Positions 31,913-39,140 of a stretch of DNA of 54,092 bases are shown here, piece after piece (position 1 is the stretch's first letter; every line of letters starts with the position of its first letter). The notes below the pieces were generated by a model. That model saw only the letters and a program-made list of their open reading frames with translations. It did no database searches and was not told the DNA's origin. Both the position numbers and the translations under genes were made by a program. Source of the stretch: an uncultured Bacteroidales bacterium (GTDB taxonomy: Bacteria > Bacteroidota > Bacteroidia > Bacteroidales > FEN-979); the NCBI GenBank assembly GCA_903837605.1, contig CAILVF010000035.1, positions 1-54,092 on the forward strand. Reading direction: 5' to 3'.

Positions 31913-33589
31913 TCATGCTTTCAGTTTCTTATACTTTATCCTCTTCGGGGCTTCATCGCCCAGCCTTTTTTTCTTGTTCTCCTCATAATCGGAATAGGAC
32001 CCTTCAAAGAAATACACCTGGGAATCTCCTTCAAATGCCAGGATATGGGTTGCGACCCGGTCGAGGAACCAGCGGTCATGTGAAATGATCACGGCGCAAC
32101 CTGCATAATTCTCAAGGCCTTCCTCCAAAGCACGGAGTGTATTTACATCGATATCATTCGTCGGCTCGTCAAGCAGCAGTACATTTGCTTCTTCTTTCAG
32201 CGTGAGTGCAAGGTGGAGACGGTTCCTTTCCCCTCCCGAGAGGACCCCGCATTTTTTCTCCTGGTCGGCTCCTGTAAAATTAAAGCGGGCCACATAAGCC
32301 CTGGCATTCATCGTACGCCCGCCTAAGGTGATGGTCTCGCTGTCATTGGAAATCACCTGGTAAACGGTTTTTTCAGGATCAATCGCCGCATGGGCCTGGT
32401 CAACATATGCGAGTTTTACAGTATCCCCGATGCGGAAATCACCCTGCTGAGGTTTCTCACTGCCCATTATGAGCCTGAAAAGAGTGGTTTTTCCTGCTCC
32501 GTTGGGACCGATAATACCTACGATGCCGGCAGGGGGAAGGGCAAAGTTCAGGTTTTCATAAAGCAGTTTGTCGCCAAACGACTTGGAGACTCCATTGGCT
32601 TCTATTACCAGGTTGCCAAGCCTGGGGCCGTTAGGTATGTAGAGTTCAAGGCGTTCTTCTTTCTCCCTGACATCCTCATTCAATAATTTTTCATAGGCAC
32701 TCAAACGTGCTTTGCCTTTAGCCTGCCTGGCTTTTGGCGACATGCGCACCCAGTCAAGCTCGCGCTCGAGCGTCTTCCTGCGCCTGCTTTCCTGCTTTTC
32801 CTCCATCTGGAGGCGTTTCGACTTCTGGTCAAGCCAGGATGAATAATTTCCCTGCCAGGGTATGCCTTCCCCGCGGTCAAGTTCAAGGATCCATCCTGCG
32901 ACGTTATCAAGGAAATAACGGTCATGGGTAATGGCAATAACCGTCCCCTTGTATTGTTGAAGATGCTGTTCAAGCCATTGGATCGATTCTGCATCAAGAT
33001 GGTTTGTAGGCTCGTCGAGAAGGAGGATGTCGGGTTCCTGGAGAAGCAGGCGGCATAAGGCAACCCTGCGGCGTTCCCCGCCCGAAAGTACGTTAACCTG
33101 CATGGTTTCATCAGGGCAGCGTAAGGCATCCATAGCCCTCTGCAGCCTGCTGTCAAGTTCCCAGGCATTATGATGGTCGAGAAGCTCGGTAAGCTCACCC
33201 TGGCGTGCAATGAGCCTGTTCATCTCATCGTCGCTCATGGGCTCGGCGAACTTCAGGTTCACCTCTTCGTATTCTTTCAGAAGGCTTACGACTTCATGAA
33301 CACCTTCCTCCACAACCTGGCGCACTGTCTTCGTTTCATCGATCAGGGGCTCCTGTTCAAGGATACCTACCGAATACCCGGGGGAAAAAACAACCTGTCC
33401 CTGGAAGGACTTTTCGAGCCCTGCAATGATCTTCAGAAGCGTTGATTTTCCTGAGCCGTTCAAGCCTATGATCCCGATTTTGGCTCCGTAAAAAAACGAG
33501 AGGTAAATATTTTTCAGAACCTGTTTGTGAGGAGGGAAGATCTTGCTGACCCCCACCATGGAGAAAATGATTTTTTTATCGTCGGCCAT
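31913..33589 (-). CDS. ettA: ABC-F protein EttA, energy-dependent translational throttle
   Basis: EttA binds the ribosomal E site and gates the first elongation step according to the ATP/ADP ratio. The 558 residues form two ABC domains: Walker A GLNGSGKST and GPNGAGKTT, signatures [12 protein letters not shown] and LSGGERNRLHLA, and Walker B LLLDEPTNHLD and LLLDEPTNDID. The EttA-type arm is in domain 1, and the linker has KARQAKGKARLSAYEKL. The C terminus DEAPKRIKYKKLKA is EttA-like. The proper start MADDKKIIFSMVGVSK is at 33589; an upstream ATG at 33649 only translates the octamer array (IQLPSYPVTQLPSYP), which ends five bases before the true start. Confidence 0.95.
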   Translation of the reverse strand: MADDKKIIFSMVGVSKIFPPHKQVLKNIYLSFFYGAKIGIIGLNGSGKSTLLKIIAGLEKSFQGQVVFSPGYSVGILEQEPLIDETKTVRQVVEEGVHEVVSLLKEYEEVNLKFAEPMSDDEMNRLIARQGELTELLDHHNAWELDSRLQRAMDALRCPDETMQVNVLSGGERRRVALCRLLLQEPDILLLDEPTNHLDAESIQWLEQHLQQYKGTVIAITHDRYFLDNVAGWILELDRGEGIPWQGNYSSWLDQKSKRLQMEEKQESRRRKTLERELDWVRMSPKARQAKGKARLSAYEKLLNEDVREKEERLELYIPNGPRLGNLVIEANGVSKSFGDKLLYENLNFALPPAGIVGIIGPNGAGKTTLFRLIMGSEKPQQGDFRIGDTVKLAYVDQAHAAIDPEKTVYQVISNDSETITLGGRTMNARAYVARFNFTGADQEKKCGVLSGGERNRLHLALTLKEEANVLLLDEPTNDIDVNTLRALEEGLENYAGCAVIISHDRWFLDRVATHILAFEGDSQVYFFEGSYSDYEENKKKRLGDEAPKRIKYKKLKA

Positions 33590-33594
33590 AAGTT

Positions 33595-33698
33595 GGATAA
33601 TTGGGTAACTGGGTAACTGGGTAACTGGGTAACTGGGTAACTGGATCACTGGATAGCTGGGTAACTGGATAGCTGGGTAACTGGATCACTGGATGCCA
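33595..33698. repeat. Octamer-phased tandem array abutting the ettA start
   Basis: Thirteen consecutive 8-bp words: GGATAATT, five perfect GGGTAACT, then GGATCACT, GGATAGCT, GGGTAACT, GGATAGCT, GGGTAACT, GGATCACT and GGATGCCA. The array would make up most of the ettA 5' leader. Confidence 0.9.
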
Positions 33699-33777
33699 AT
33701 TATCCGGCTAGAGGCGCGGAGCGCTTTATCGGCAGCTTTGCTGCCTTATCCTGCATCTTGCATCCTGCATCTCTTAT
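33698..33777. repeat. 58-bp repeat module plus CCTGCAT heptamers
   Basis: Bases 33698-33755 match 31287-31344 in about 50 of 58 positions in the same orientation (shared AATTATCCGGCTA and GCTTTGCTGCCTTATCCTG). They are followed by the 7-bp words CCTGCAT, CTTGCAT and CCTGCAT up to the stop codon of the glycosyltransferase gene. Confidence 0.7.
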
Positions 33778-34946
33778 ATTTGTTTTGGTTTCTCTATTAA
33801 CGCCTCAATTTTCGCTGTTTCCCTTTCCCAGCTGAAGTTTTCGTGCACAAAACGGTGGCCGTTAAGGCCTATCTCCCTCGCTTTGCCGGGATTGTTCAGA
33901 AGGAAAAGTATATGTTTGACATACTCTTCGGGTGTTTCGGCAACAAGAAGGTCATGGCCCGAACGGGCTTTAAGCGCCTGGAAGGCCAGGGGAGATGTGA
34001 TACAGGGTATCTGCATGGCCATGGCTTCAAGAAGCTTGTTCTGCAGACCTGTCCCGATCTGCATGGGGGCGATAAATACTTTTGCCTCTGCATAACAATC
34101 ACGCATGTCGGGAACCCAGCCGCTCACTTCCACATTGTTCGATTTCAGCACCATCACCCGGATGTTTGGATTGGCCCCGGCCAGTAAAAGTTTCAAATCA
34201 TGTTTTTGCTGGAGAAGCCTGGGCAGGATCTGGTTGACAAGAAATTCGGCGCTGTTGATATTCGGAGGATAGCCCATGTTGCCTGTAAACACAAGATCAT
34301 ATTTTTTCTCCACTTCCTGCGGACTGAAAAACTCGGTATCCACGCCGTTGGCAACCACCACGATCTGGTCGCGGTCGGGATGGGGGATTAAATCCCGGTC
34401 GGGTTCCGAGATGATGATCTTATTGTCGAAATGGTCAAACACCATGCGTTCGTAATTCTGAAGCCGGCGATGCTCAATTTTCAGGAAAGGCCTGATGTAA
34501 AAAGGGGAGAGTGCTATCCTCCGGTCAATACCTTTTGAAAACACATCCTGGTAGTCGATGGTTTTAGGGATGGGGATATCTTTCACATACTCTGCAACCC
34601 TGATCAGCTGGCAAAAAATATGATCAGGTTTATAGGTGTTGATAAGTTTTATGATCTGTTTTTTTGCCGATGGGTTGTAAAAATAGCCTACCTGCATAGG
34701 CCTTCCGCTGAAAAAGGCAATGATGATATTCAGAAGGATGGTGAATTTGTTAAGAGAGATCACATGAACGGCTTTCACATATTTATGAAGCACGTGAAGC
34801 GCATCTTTGTGGAGAACGCTGTCGTTGAGCGAGCAAAGAATTATTTCGTGATGCCGTGAAAGTTGTTTGATCTGGTGGAATGCCCGCAGTTTATCACCTT
34901 TTTCTGTTGGATAGGGCACGCGGGGAAGAAGAAAAAATATTCTCAT
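33774..34946 (-). CDS. Glycosyltransferase family 4 protein (first of two)
   Basis: A 390-residue GT-B fold enzyme. The N-terminal acceptor domain begins MRIFFLLPRVPYPTEKGDKLRAFHQIKQL. The C-terminal nucleotide-sugar domain includes VFTGNMGYPPNINSAEF, LLLAGANPNIRVM, VSGWVPDMRDCYAEAKVFIAPMQIGTGLQNKLLEAMA, with the donor-binding acidic residues of GT4, and PCITSPLAFQAL. The start at 34946 aligns with the neighbouring GT4; an ATG seven codons upstream is possible. It is 38 bases after that GT4 and follows the LptF/G-type permease, so an envelope glycan or lipid-linked sugar is the likely product. Donor and acceptor are unknown. Confidence 0.87.
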   Translation of the reverse strand: MRIFFLLPRVPYPTEKGDKLRAFHQIKQLSRHHEIILCSLNDSVLHKDALHVLHKYVKAVHVISLNKFTILLNIIIAFFSGRPMQVGYFYNPSAKKQIIKLINTYKPDHIFCQLIRVAEYVKDIPIPKTIDYQDVFSKGIDRRIALSPFYIRPFLKIEHRRLQNYERMVFDHFDNKIIISEPDRDLIPHPDRDQIVVVANGVDTEFFSPQEVEKKYDLVFTGNMGYPPNINSAEFLVNQILPRLLQQKHDLKLLLAGANPNIRVMVLKSNNVEVSGWVPDMRDCYAEAKVFIAPMQIGTGLQNKLLEAMAMQIPCITSPLAFQALKARSGHDLLVAETPEEYVKHILFLLNNPGKAREIGLNGHRFVHENFSWERETAKIEALIEKPKQI

Positions 34947-34984
34947 GAGGTTTTCTGTGGATGACAAAATTAGGAAAATCCCGG

Positions 34985-36181
34985 TTAAGCGGTCAGTTTC
35001 TTGTAAAAACCTTCAAGTTTGGAGATGATTTTTTTACTGTCATACTGCGATTCGGCCAGGCTTCTCGCACATAAGCCTGTTTTCCGCAGAATATCAGGAT
35101 ATTCAATGCATACTGATATCATTTCGAAGAACTCGCATGCCAGGTCGGCAACAAGGAGGTTCTCCCCGCGGGTGTATTCTATGCCTTCAGCTCCAAGGGA
35201 TGTAGAAACAATGGTTTTACCGTAGGCCATGGCTTCGATGATCTTAATACGGATGCCGCTGCCCGAAAACAGGGGAACGATCATGATGTCGTTTGCCATA
35301 TAAAATGCCGAAGCATCCTCAACTTCGCCTTCGACTACCACGTTGGCCAGGGAAAGCCCTTTCATCCAGCCTGGCATTTCCCGGCCTGCAATATGAAATT
35401 TAAGCGAAGGGTACCGCGTGTGAAGGTCGGTCCATACATTCTGAAGAAACCATTTGACGCCTTCCTGGTTCGGGATCCAGTTCATGGCACCAATGATAAA
35501 TATTGTAGGATCCTTTACAGCTTCTTCACTTACCTTATAATCAGACGGATTTATTCCAAAAGGGATGGAAACGACAGGTTTTTCGGTATTGGCGCGGAAA
35601 AACCTGGCATCCTTTTCTGTTATGGCGGCCACTCCGTCCACAAGGTCGGGTACTGTTAGTTCGAATAGTTTCAACGTCCTGGCCAGGTGATTGATATAGT
35701 ATTTCTTCAGGGGGTTCGTGGAATTTGCTGCAAGCCTTTCCCAGATAAGGTGTTCGATGTTATGGGCCCTGAGTATGATCCTGGCCTGTGAATGACTGCG
35801 GATCACGCTGATATATGCGGCCATCGGCAGGGTTTCAAGCTGGACTATGTCGTATTCCGATTCCTGCAGGACCTCCCTGAGTCTTGTTTCCAGGGCTGTT
35901 GAAATAAACCGCTCAATATGATATGAACGGCTGGTGAACAGGTTTTTTAAAGCCGGAAACACTTTTACCTTCAGGTCAATGTCGATCAGTTCGATCCCGG
36001 TTCTTTCACGGTAGGAAGAAGGGATATCAGAGGGGTTGATATTATATTTGAATGAATTGACAGCTATTACTTTAACGGTATGGCCTGCCTCAATCATCCC
36101 TTCAATCAGCATATTCATTGCAATAGGCCCTCCTTCTTTGGGCGGCCAGGGTGATTTATTGCAAAGGAATAATATTCTCAT
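34985..36181 (-). CDS. Glycosyltransferase family 4 protein (second of two)
   Basis: A 398-residue GT-B enzyme. It starts MRILFLCNKSPWPPKEGGPIAMNMLIEGM, with DIVQLETLPMAAYI and RAHNIEHLIWERLA in the acceptor domain. The donor domain has FIIGAMNWIPNQEGVKWFLQNVW, HIAGREMPGWM and the GT4 motif VPLFSGSGIRIKIIEAMAYGKTIVST. Its ATG overlaps the TGA of the LptF/G-type permease by four bases (ATGA), so translation is coupled to that gene. It is a diverged relative of the adjacent GT4 (similar N-terminal strand and donor motif). The specific sugar cannot be inferred. Confidence 0.87.
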   Translation of the reverse strand: MRILFLCNKSPWPPKEGGPIAMNMLIEGMIEAGHTVKVIAVNSFKYNINPSDIPSSYRERTGIELIDIDLKVKVFPALKNLFTSRSYHIERFISTALETRLREVLQESEYDIVQLETLPMAAYISVIRSHSQARIILRAHNIEHLIWERLAANSTNPLKKYYINHLARTLKLFELTVPDLVDGVAAITEKDARFFRANTEKPVVSIPFGINPSDYKVSEEAVKDPTIFIIGAMNWIPNQEGVKWFLQNVWTDLHTRYPSLKFHIAGREMPGWMKGLSLANVVVEGEVEDASAFYMANDIMIVPLFSGSGIRIKIIEAMAYGKTIVSTSLGAEGIEYTRGENLLVADLACEFFEMISVCIEYPDILRKTGLCARSLAESQYDSKKIISKLEGFYKKLTA

Positions 36182-37644
36182 AGCTTCTGCCCTGATTGAA
36201 TGCGGAAGATCTTCTGGAAGAGTTTGATCCAGCTTTCAACATCGAGCAGGGATGCATCGATGGTGGCTTTCCGGGTCAGGAAAGCGCCAATAGGCAGGAG
36301 GACAGCCGAAGCCAGCCACATCCCCTGCCATACAGGTACCTGGCCATCGGCTGCATACTTTTCCCCGGTAAAAGATATGATCCAGTAGAGGATAAAAAAT
36401 ATTGTGGAAATTACCGCGGGCATACCAAGGCCTCCTTTGCGGATGATGGCGCCCAATGGGGCCCCGATGAAAAACAGCAGGAAACAGGCAATTGAGAATG
36501 TAAATTTCTTATGGAAAACGATCTGGTGCCGGAACACAAGTTTGTCCTTGTTCTCAAAGTTTTCACCGGCAATGCTTACGTTCTCCCTTACTGCGCTGGC
36601 CGCGTTATAGGCTGCGTTGATGATATTCACACGGTTGGCAACCTCAAAACTGCCGAGCACATAGCTCGCATAAAATTTCCTTTCGTTTTTACCCGCCGGC
36701 TTCTCGGCGGGCTTCCGCTTGAAAGGGGCAAGGGCCGTATCCCGGCCCGTGAGCGCTGAGAAATTGTTGAAAAGGTTATCCGATGATGTTTTTCTCTCCC
36801 TTTGAATTTCCTGGCGGATGGAATCGATGGAAAACATCAGCTGGCTGATGTTCTGCATCTCGTAGTTTTTCTTGAACAGGTTTTCATCGGTGCGCGTAAG
36901 CTGAAGCCCCGACAGATCGAACATCTGGTATTGCTCGCTGAATTTTGTACGCTGGAACGGCCTTGTTATCTCGTTCCTGCGGAGGTCAATACGTTCTTCG
37001 TAATTGTACCCGTTGTACAGCCTGAATACCAGGAAACGCTTGTCGGAACTAAGTTCCATTTTACCCCATTCCGCAACGGTCATGGAAACATTCCCCAAAT
37101 GCTTGGTGTGGTCATAGACCATCACGTCCCTGATGGTGTTGCCGTCTGCATCCTTTTTACCCACCCTGATCACGAATCCGTCAATGCCGTTATAGAAAAC
37201 ACCTTCACGCAGATTAAATGCAAGTTTTTTCTCCCTTACATCATATAATAATGAAAGGAACTTAAGATTGGCTTTTGGCAGGATGACATCCGCAAAATAA
37301 AAAGCCAGGATTGAAATGAGGATGGAAACTACGATCAGAGACCGCATGATCCTGAACAGGCTTATACCTGCAGCTTTCATTGTAACGAGTTCGTAGTGTT
37401 CACCCAGGTTCCCGAAAGTCATCAGGGATGATAAAAGAATAGCCAGCGGCAGGGCCATGGGCACAAATGTGGAAGATGCGAAGAAGAGTAATTTAAAGAT
37501 GATATACAATTCGAGTCCCTTTCCTACAAGGTCGTCGATATACTTCCATAAAAACTGCATCAGCAGTATGAAAAGGGCAATGAAGAAAGTCATGACGAGA
37601 GGGCCGAGGTAGGATTTCAGAATGAACCAGTCGAGTCTTTTCAT
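36178..37644 (-). CDS. LptF/LptG-family permease
   Basis: A 488-residue inner-membrane protein of the YjgP/YjgQ family. It has an N-terminal block of membrane helices (FILKSYLGPLVMTFFIALFILLMQFLW at about 8-35; FVPMALPLAILLSSLMTFG at about 57-75; LIVVSILISILAFYFADVILP at about 103-123). A periplasmic beta-jellyroll region covers about 130-370 and three C-terminal helices follow (SIACFLLFFIGAPLGAIIRKGGLGMP onward). It should assemble with LptB to move LPS; single F/G-type genes of this size are usual in Bacteroidota. The periplasmic part includes a long polar insert (QRERKTSSDNLFNNFSALTG ... KPAEKPAGKNE). It is the promoter-proximal gene of the operon with two GT4 genes. Confidence 0.9.
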   Translation of the reverse strand: MKRLDWFILKSYLGPLVMTFFIALFILLMQFLWKYIDDLVGKGLELYIIFKLLFFASSTFVPMALPLAILLSSLMTFGNLGEHYELVTMKAAGISLFRIMRSLIVVSILISILAFYFADVILPKANLKFLSLLYDVREKKLAFNLREGVFYNGIDGFVIRVGKKDADGNTIRDVMVYDHTKHLGNVSMTVAEWGKMELSSDKRFLVFRLYNGYNYEERIDLRRNEITRPFQRTKFSEQYQMFDLSGLQLTRTDENLFKKNYEMQNISQLMFSIDSIRQEIQRERKTSSDNLFNNFSALTGRDTALAPFKRKPAEKPAGKNERKFYASYVLGSFEVANRVNIINAAYNAASAVRENVSIAGENFENKDKLVFRHQIVFHKKFTFSIACFLLFFIGAPLGAIIRKGGLGMPAVISTIFFILYWIISFTGEKYAADGQVPVWQGMWLASAVLLPIGAFLTRKATIDASLLDVESWIKLFQKIFRIQSGQKL

Positions 37645-37660
37645 GACCTAAATTGTATAG

Positions 37661-37668
37661 CAAAGATA
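37661..37668 (-). promoter_or_regulatory. TAnnTTTG -7 box of the LptF/G-GT operon
   Basis: The minus strand reads TATCTTTG, 16 bases before the start codon at 37644. Confidence 0.5.
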
Positions 37669-37690
37669 TAAAAGATGAATGATGTATGGT

Positions 37691-37795
37691 TTACGAATTA
37701 CGAATTAAGGGTGAATAGTGAACAGTGAACAGTTAACAGTGACTGCCGGCTGCCGACTGCTGCCTCATGGCTCATGGCTCATGCCTCATTTTCAC
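37691..37795. repeat. Mosaic heptamer array with several word families in one register
   Basis: Fifteen 7-bp units without a phase break: TTACGAA twice, TTAAGGG, TGAATAG, TGAACAG twice, TTAACAG, TGACTGC, CGGCTGC, CGACTGC, TGCCTCA, TGGCTCA twice, TGCCTCA, TTTTCAC. The word changes along the array but the period stays 7. It fills the divergent gap between the LptF/G-type gene and the GNAT-like gene at 37825. Confidence 0.85.
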
Positions 37796-37812
37796 CATTC
37801 CCCTAAAAAGTA

Positions 37813-37820
37813 TACTTTTG
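37813..37820 (+). promoter_or_regulatory. TAnnTTTG -7 box, probably leaderless transcript
   Basis: TACTTTTG ends four bases before the ATG at 37825, so transcription is predicted to begin at or next to the start codon. Confidence 0.5.
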
Positions 37821-37824
37821 TATT

Positions 37825-39021
37825 ATGAAAATCATCGAAGTAACCGACAAGAAGTCCCGCCGGGACTTTCTCGATATGGTTGAGACCATTTACCTGGGAG
37901 ATCCTTATTATGTGCGGCCTCTTGACCAGGAGATAGAACTTGTGTTTAACCCTGGAACCAACAGCTTTTTTCAGCATGGTGAAGCGATCAGATGGATACT
38001 GAAAGACGATGCCAATAAAGTAATCGGACGTGTTGCTGCATTCATTAATAAAAGAAAGGCATTAACTTTTCAGCAGCCTACCGGGGGCATGGGTTTCTTT
38101 GAAGTGATCAACAATAAAGAAGCCGCCTTCCTTCTTTTCGAAACCTGCAGGGAATGGCTGGCTGCCAGGGGTATGGAGGCAATGGACGGGCCTATCAATT
38201 TTGGCGAAAATGATGTCAACTGGGGATTGCTCGTTGAGGGGTTCATGCATCCCGGCATCGGCATGAACTATAATCATTCCTATTATAAGGACTTTTTTGA
38301 ATCGTACGGGTTCAAATTCTATTTCGAGCAGATCTCCAACCACCTTGACCTGACCAAGCCCTTCCCCGAAAGATTCTGGAAAATAGCCGAATGGGCCATG
38401 AAAAAAAAGGAACTGAGTTTCCGTCACTTTGAAACGGCGCTTAGGGATAAATTCATGAACGACATGAAGGAGGTATACGACGACGCCTGGAAATTTCATG
38501 AGAATTACACCCCCCTCGACAAGGCAACCATGATCAAAGGACTTGAAAAGGCAAAGTCCTTCATTGACCCTGAAATGATATGGTTTGCCTATTATGAAGA
38601 TGAACCTGTGGCTTTCCTGATCCAGTTCCCCGATGTAAACCAGATCATTAAACATCTTCATGGTAAGCTGAACCTGTTCAACAAGTTGAAATTCATGTGG
38701 TTGAAATACCGCAAAACCATCACAAGAACCCGTATTGTAATTATGGGGGTAAAACCAAAATATCAGCGGTTCGGAGTGGAATCGGGGATATTTTATCATC
38801 TCAACAAAAAAATGAAGAAGAAACCCCATATCACCGAGCTTGAACTCGGCTGGGTAGGCGATTTCAACCCTAAAATGAGGGCTCTTCACGAATCGGTAGG
38901 GGCAAAGTTTGCAAAAAGGCATGTGACCTATCGCAAGCTTTTCAATGAAAACATTGAATTCCAGAGGTCAACAATCATTCCTGTTGATACCAAAGACAGG
39001 TTTATAAAAGGAGGGGAATAA
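37825..39021 (+). CDS. GNAT-like acyltransferase, paralogue C
   Basis: A 398-residue soluble protein related along its length to the two acyltransferase-like proteins of the spt operon. Equivalent blocks are DPYYVRPLDQEIE (for NKYWCPPMRMDE), VIGRVAAFINKR, GMGFFEVINNKEAAFLLFETCREWLAARGMEAMDGPINFGENDVNWGLLVEGF (for the HGPLGF-DMDNEGM block), NYNHSYYKDFFESYGF and the GNAT motif A-like VIMGVKPKYQRFGVESGIFYHL. It lacks the RRCWVKHF terminus. It stands alone with its own promoter and is divergent from the LptF/G operon. An acyl transfer in lipid metabolism is a reasonable guess; the substrate is unknown. Confidence 0.7.
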   Translation: MKIIEVTDKKSRRDFLDMVETIYLGDPYYVRPLDQEIELVFNPGTNSFFQHGEAIRWILKDDANKVIGRVAAFINKRKALTFQQPTGGMGFFEVINNKEAAFLLFETCREWLAARGMEAMDGPINFGENDVNWGLLVEGFMHPGIGMNYNHSYYKDFFESYGFKFYFEQISNHLDLTKPFPERFWKIAEWAMKKKELSFRHFETALRDKFMNDMKEVYDDAWKFHENYTPLDKATMIKGLEKAKSFIDPEMIWFAYYEDEPVAFLIQFPDVNQIIKHLHGKLNLFNKLKFMWLKYRKTITRTRIVIMGVKPKYQRFGVESGIFYHLNKKMKKKPHITELELGWVGDFNPKMRALHESVGAKFAKRHVTYRKLFNENIEFQRSTIIPVDTKDRFIKGGE

Positions 39022-39048
39022 AAAATTCTGTAAAAAAGTTTAAAAAAA

Positions 39049-39079
39049 TTGCAGATTCTGCCGATTTAGTTTATTTTTG
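39049..39079 (+). promoter_or_regulatory. Bacteroidota-type promoter of the Asp-box T9SS protein gene
   Basis: TTG (39049-39051), 20 bases, then TATTTTTG (39072-39079): a full match to the phylum promoter. The leader would be about 57 bases. Confidence 0.65.
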
Positions 39080-39140
39080 TTATCCCAAAACCAAAAGAAA
39101 ATAGTATCAATCCTGAAATGTCTAACTTAAAATCTTAACA

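Noticed and set aside
33590..33649. N-terminal extension of ettA translating to repeated QLPSYP
   Set aside because: It is only the translation of the octamer array; EttA begins at MADDKKIIF in all respects of family alignment.
33595..33698. CRISPR array
   Set aside because: The repeat unit is 8 bp with no spacers, and no cas genes are present.
38062..38922. 286-codon minus-strand open frame
   Set aside because: Antisense shadow of the GNAT-like gene at 37825-39021; His- and Phe-rich composition is that of a reverse-frame shadow.
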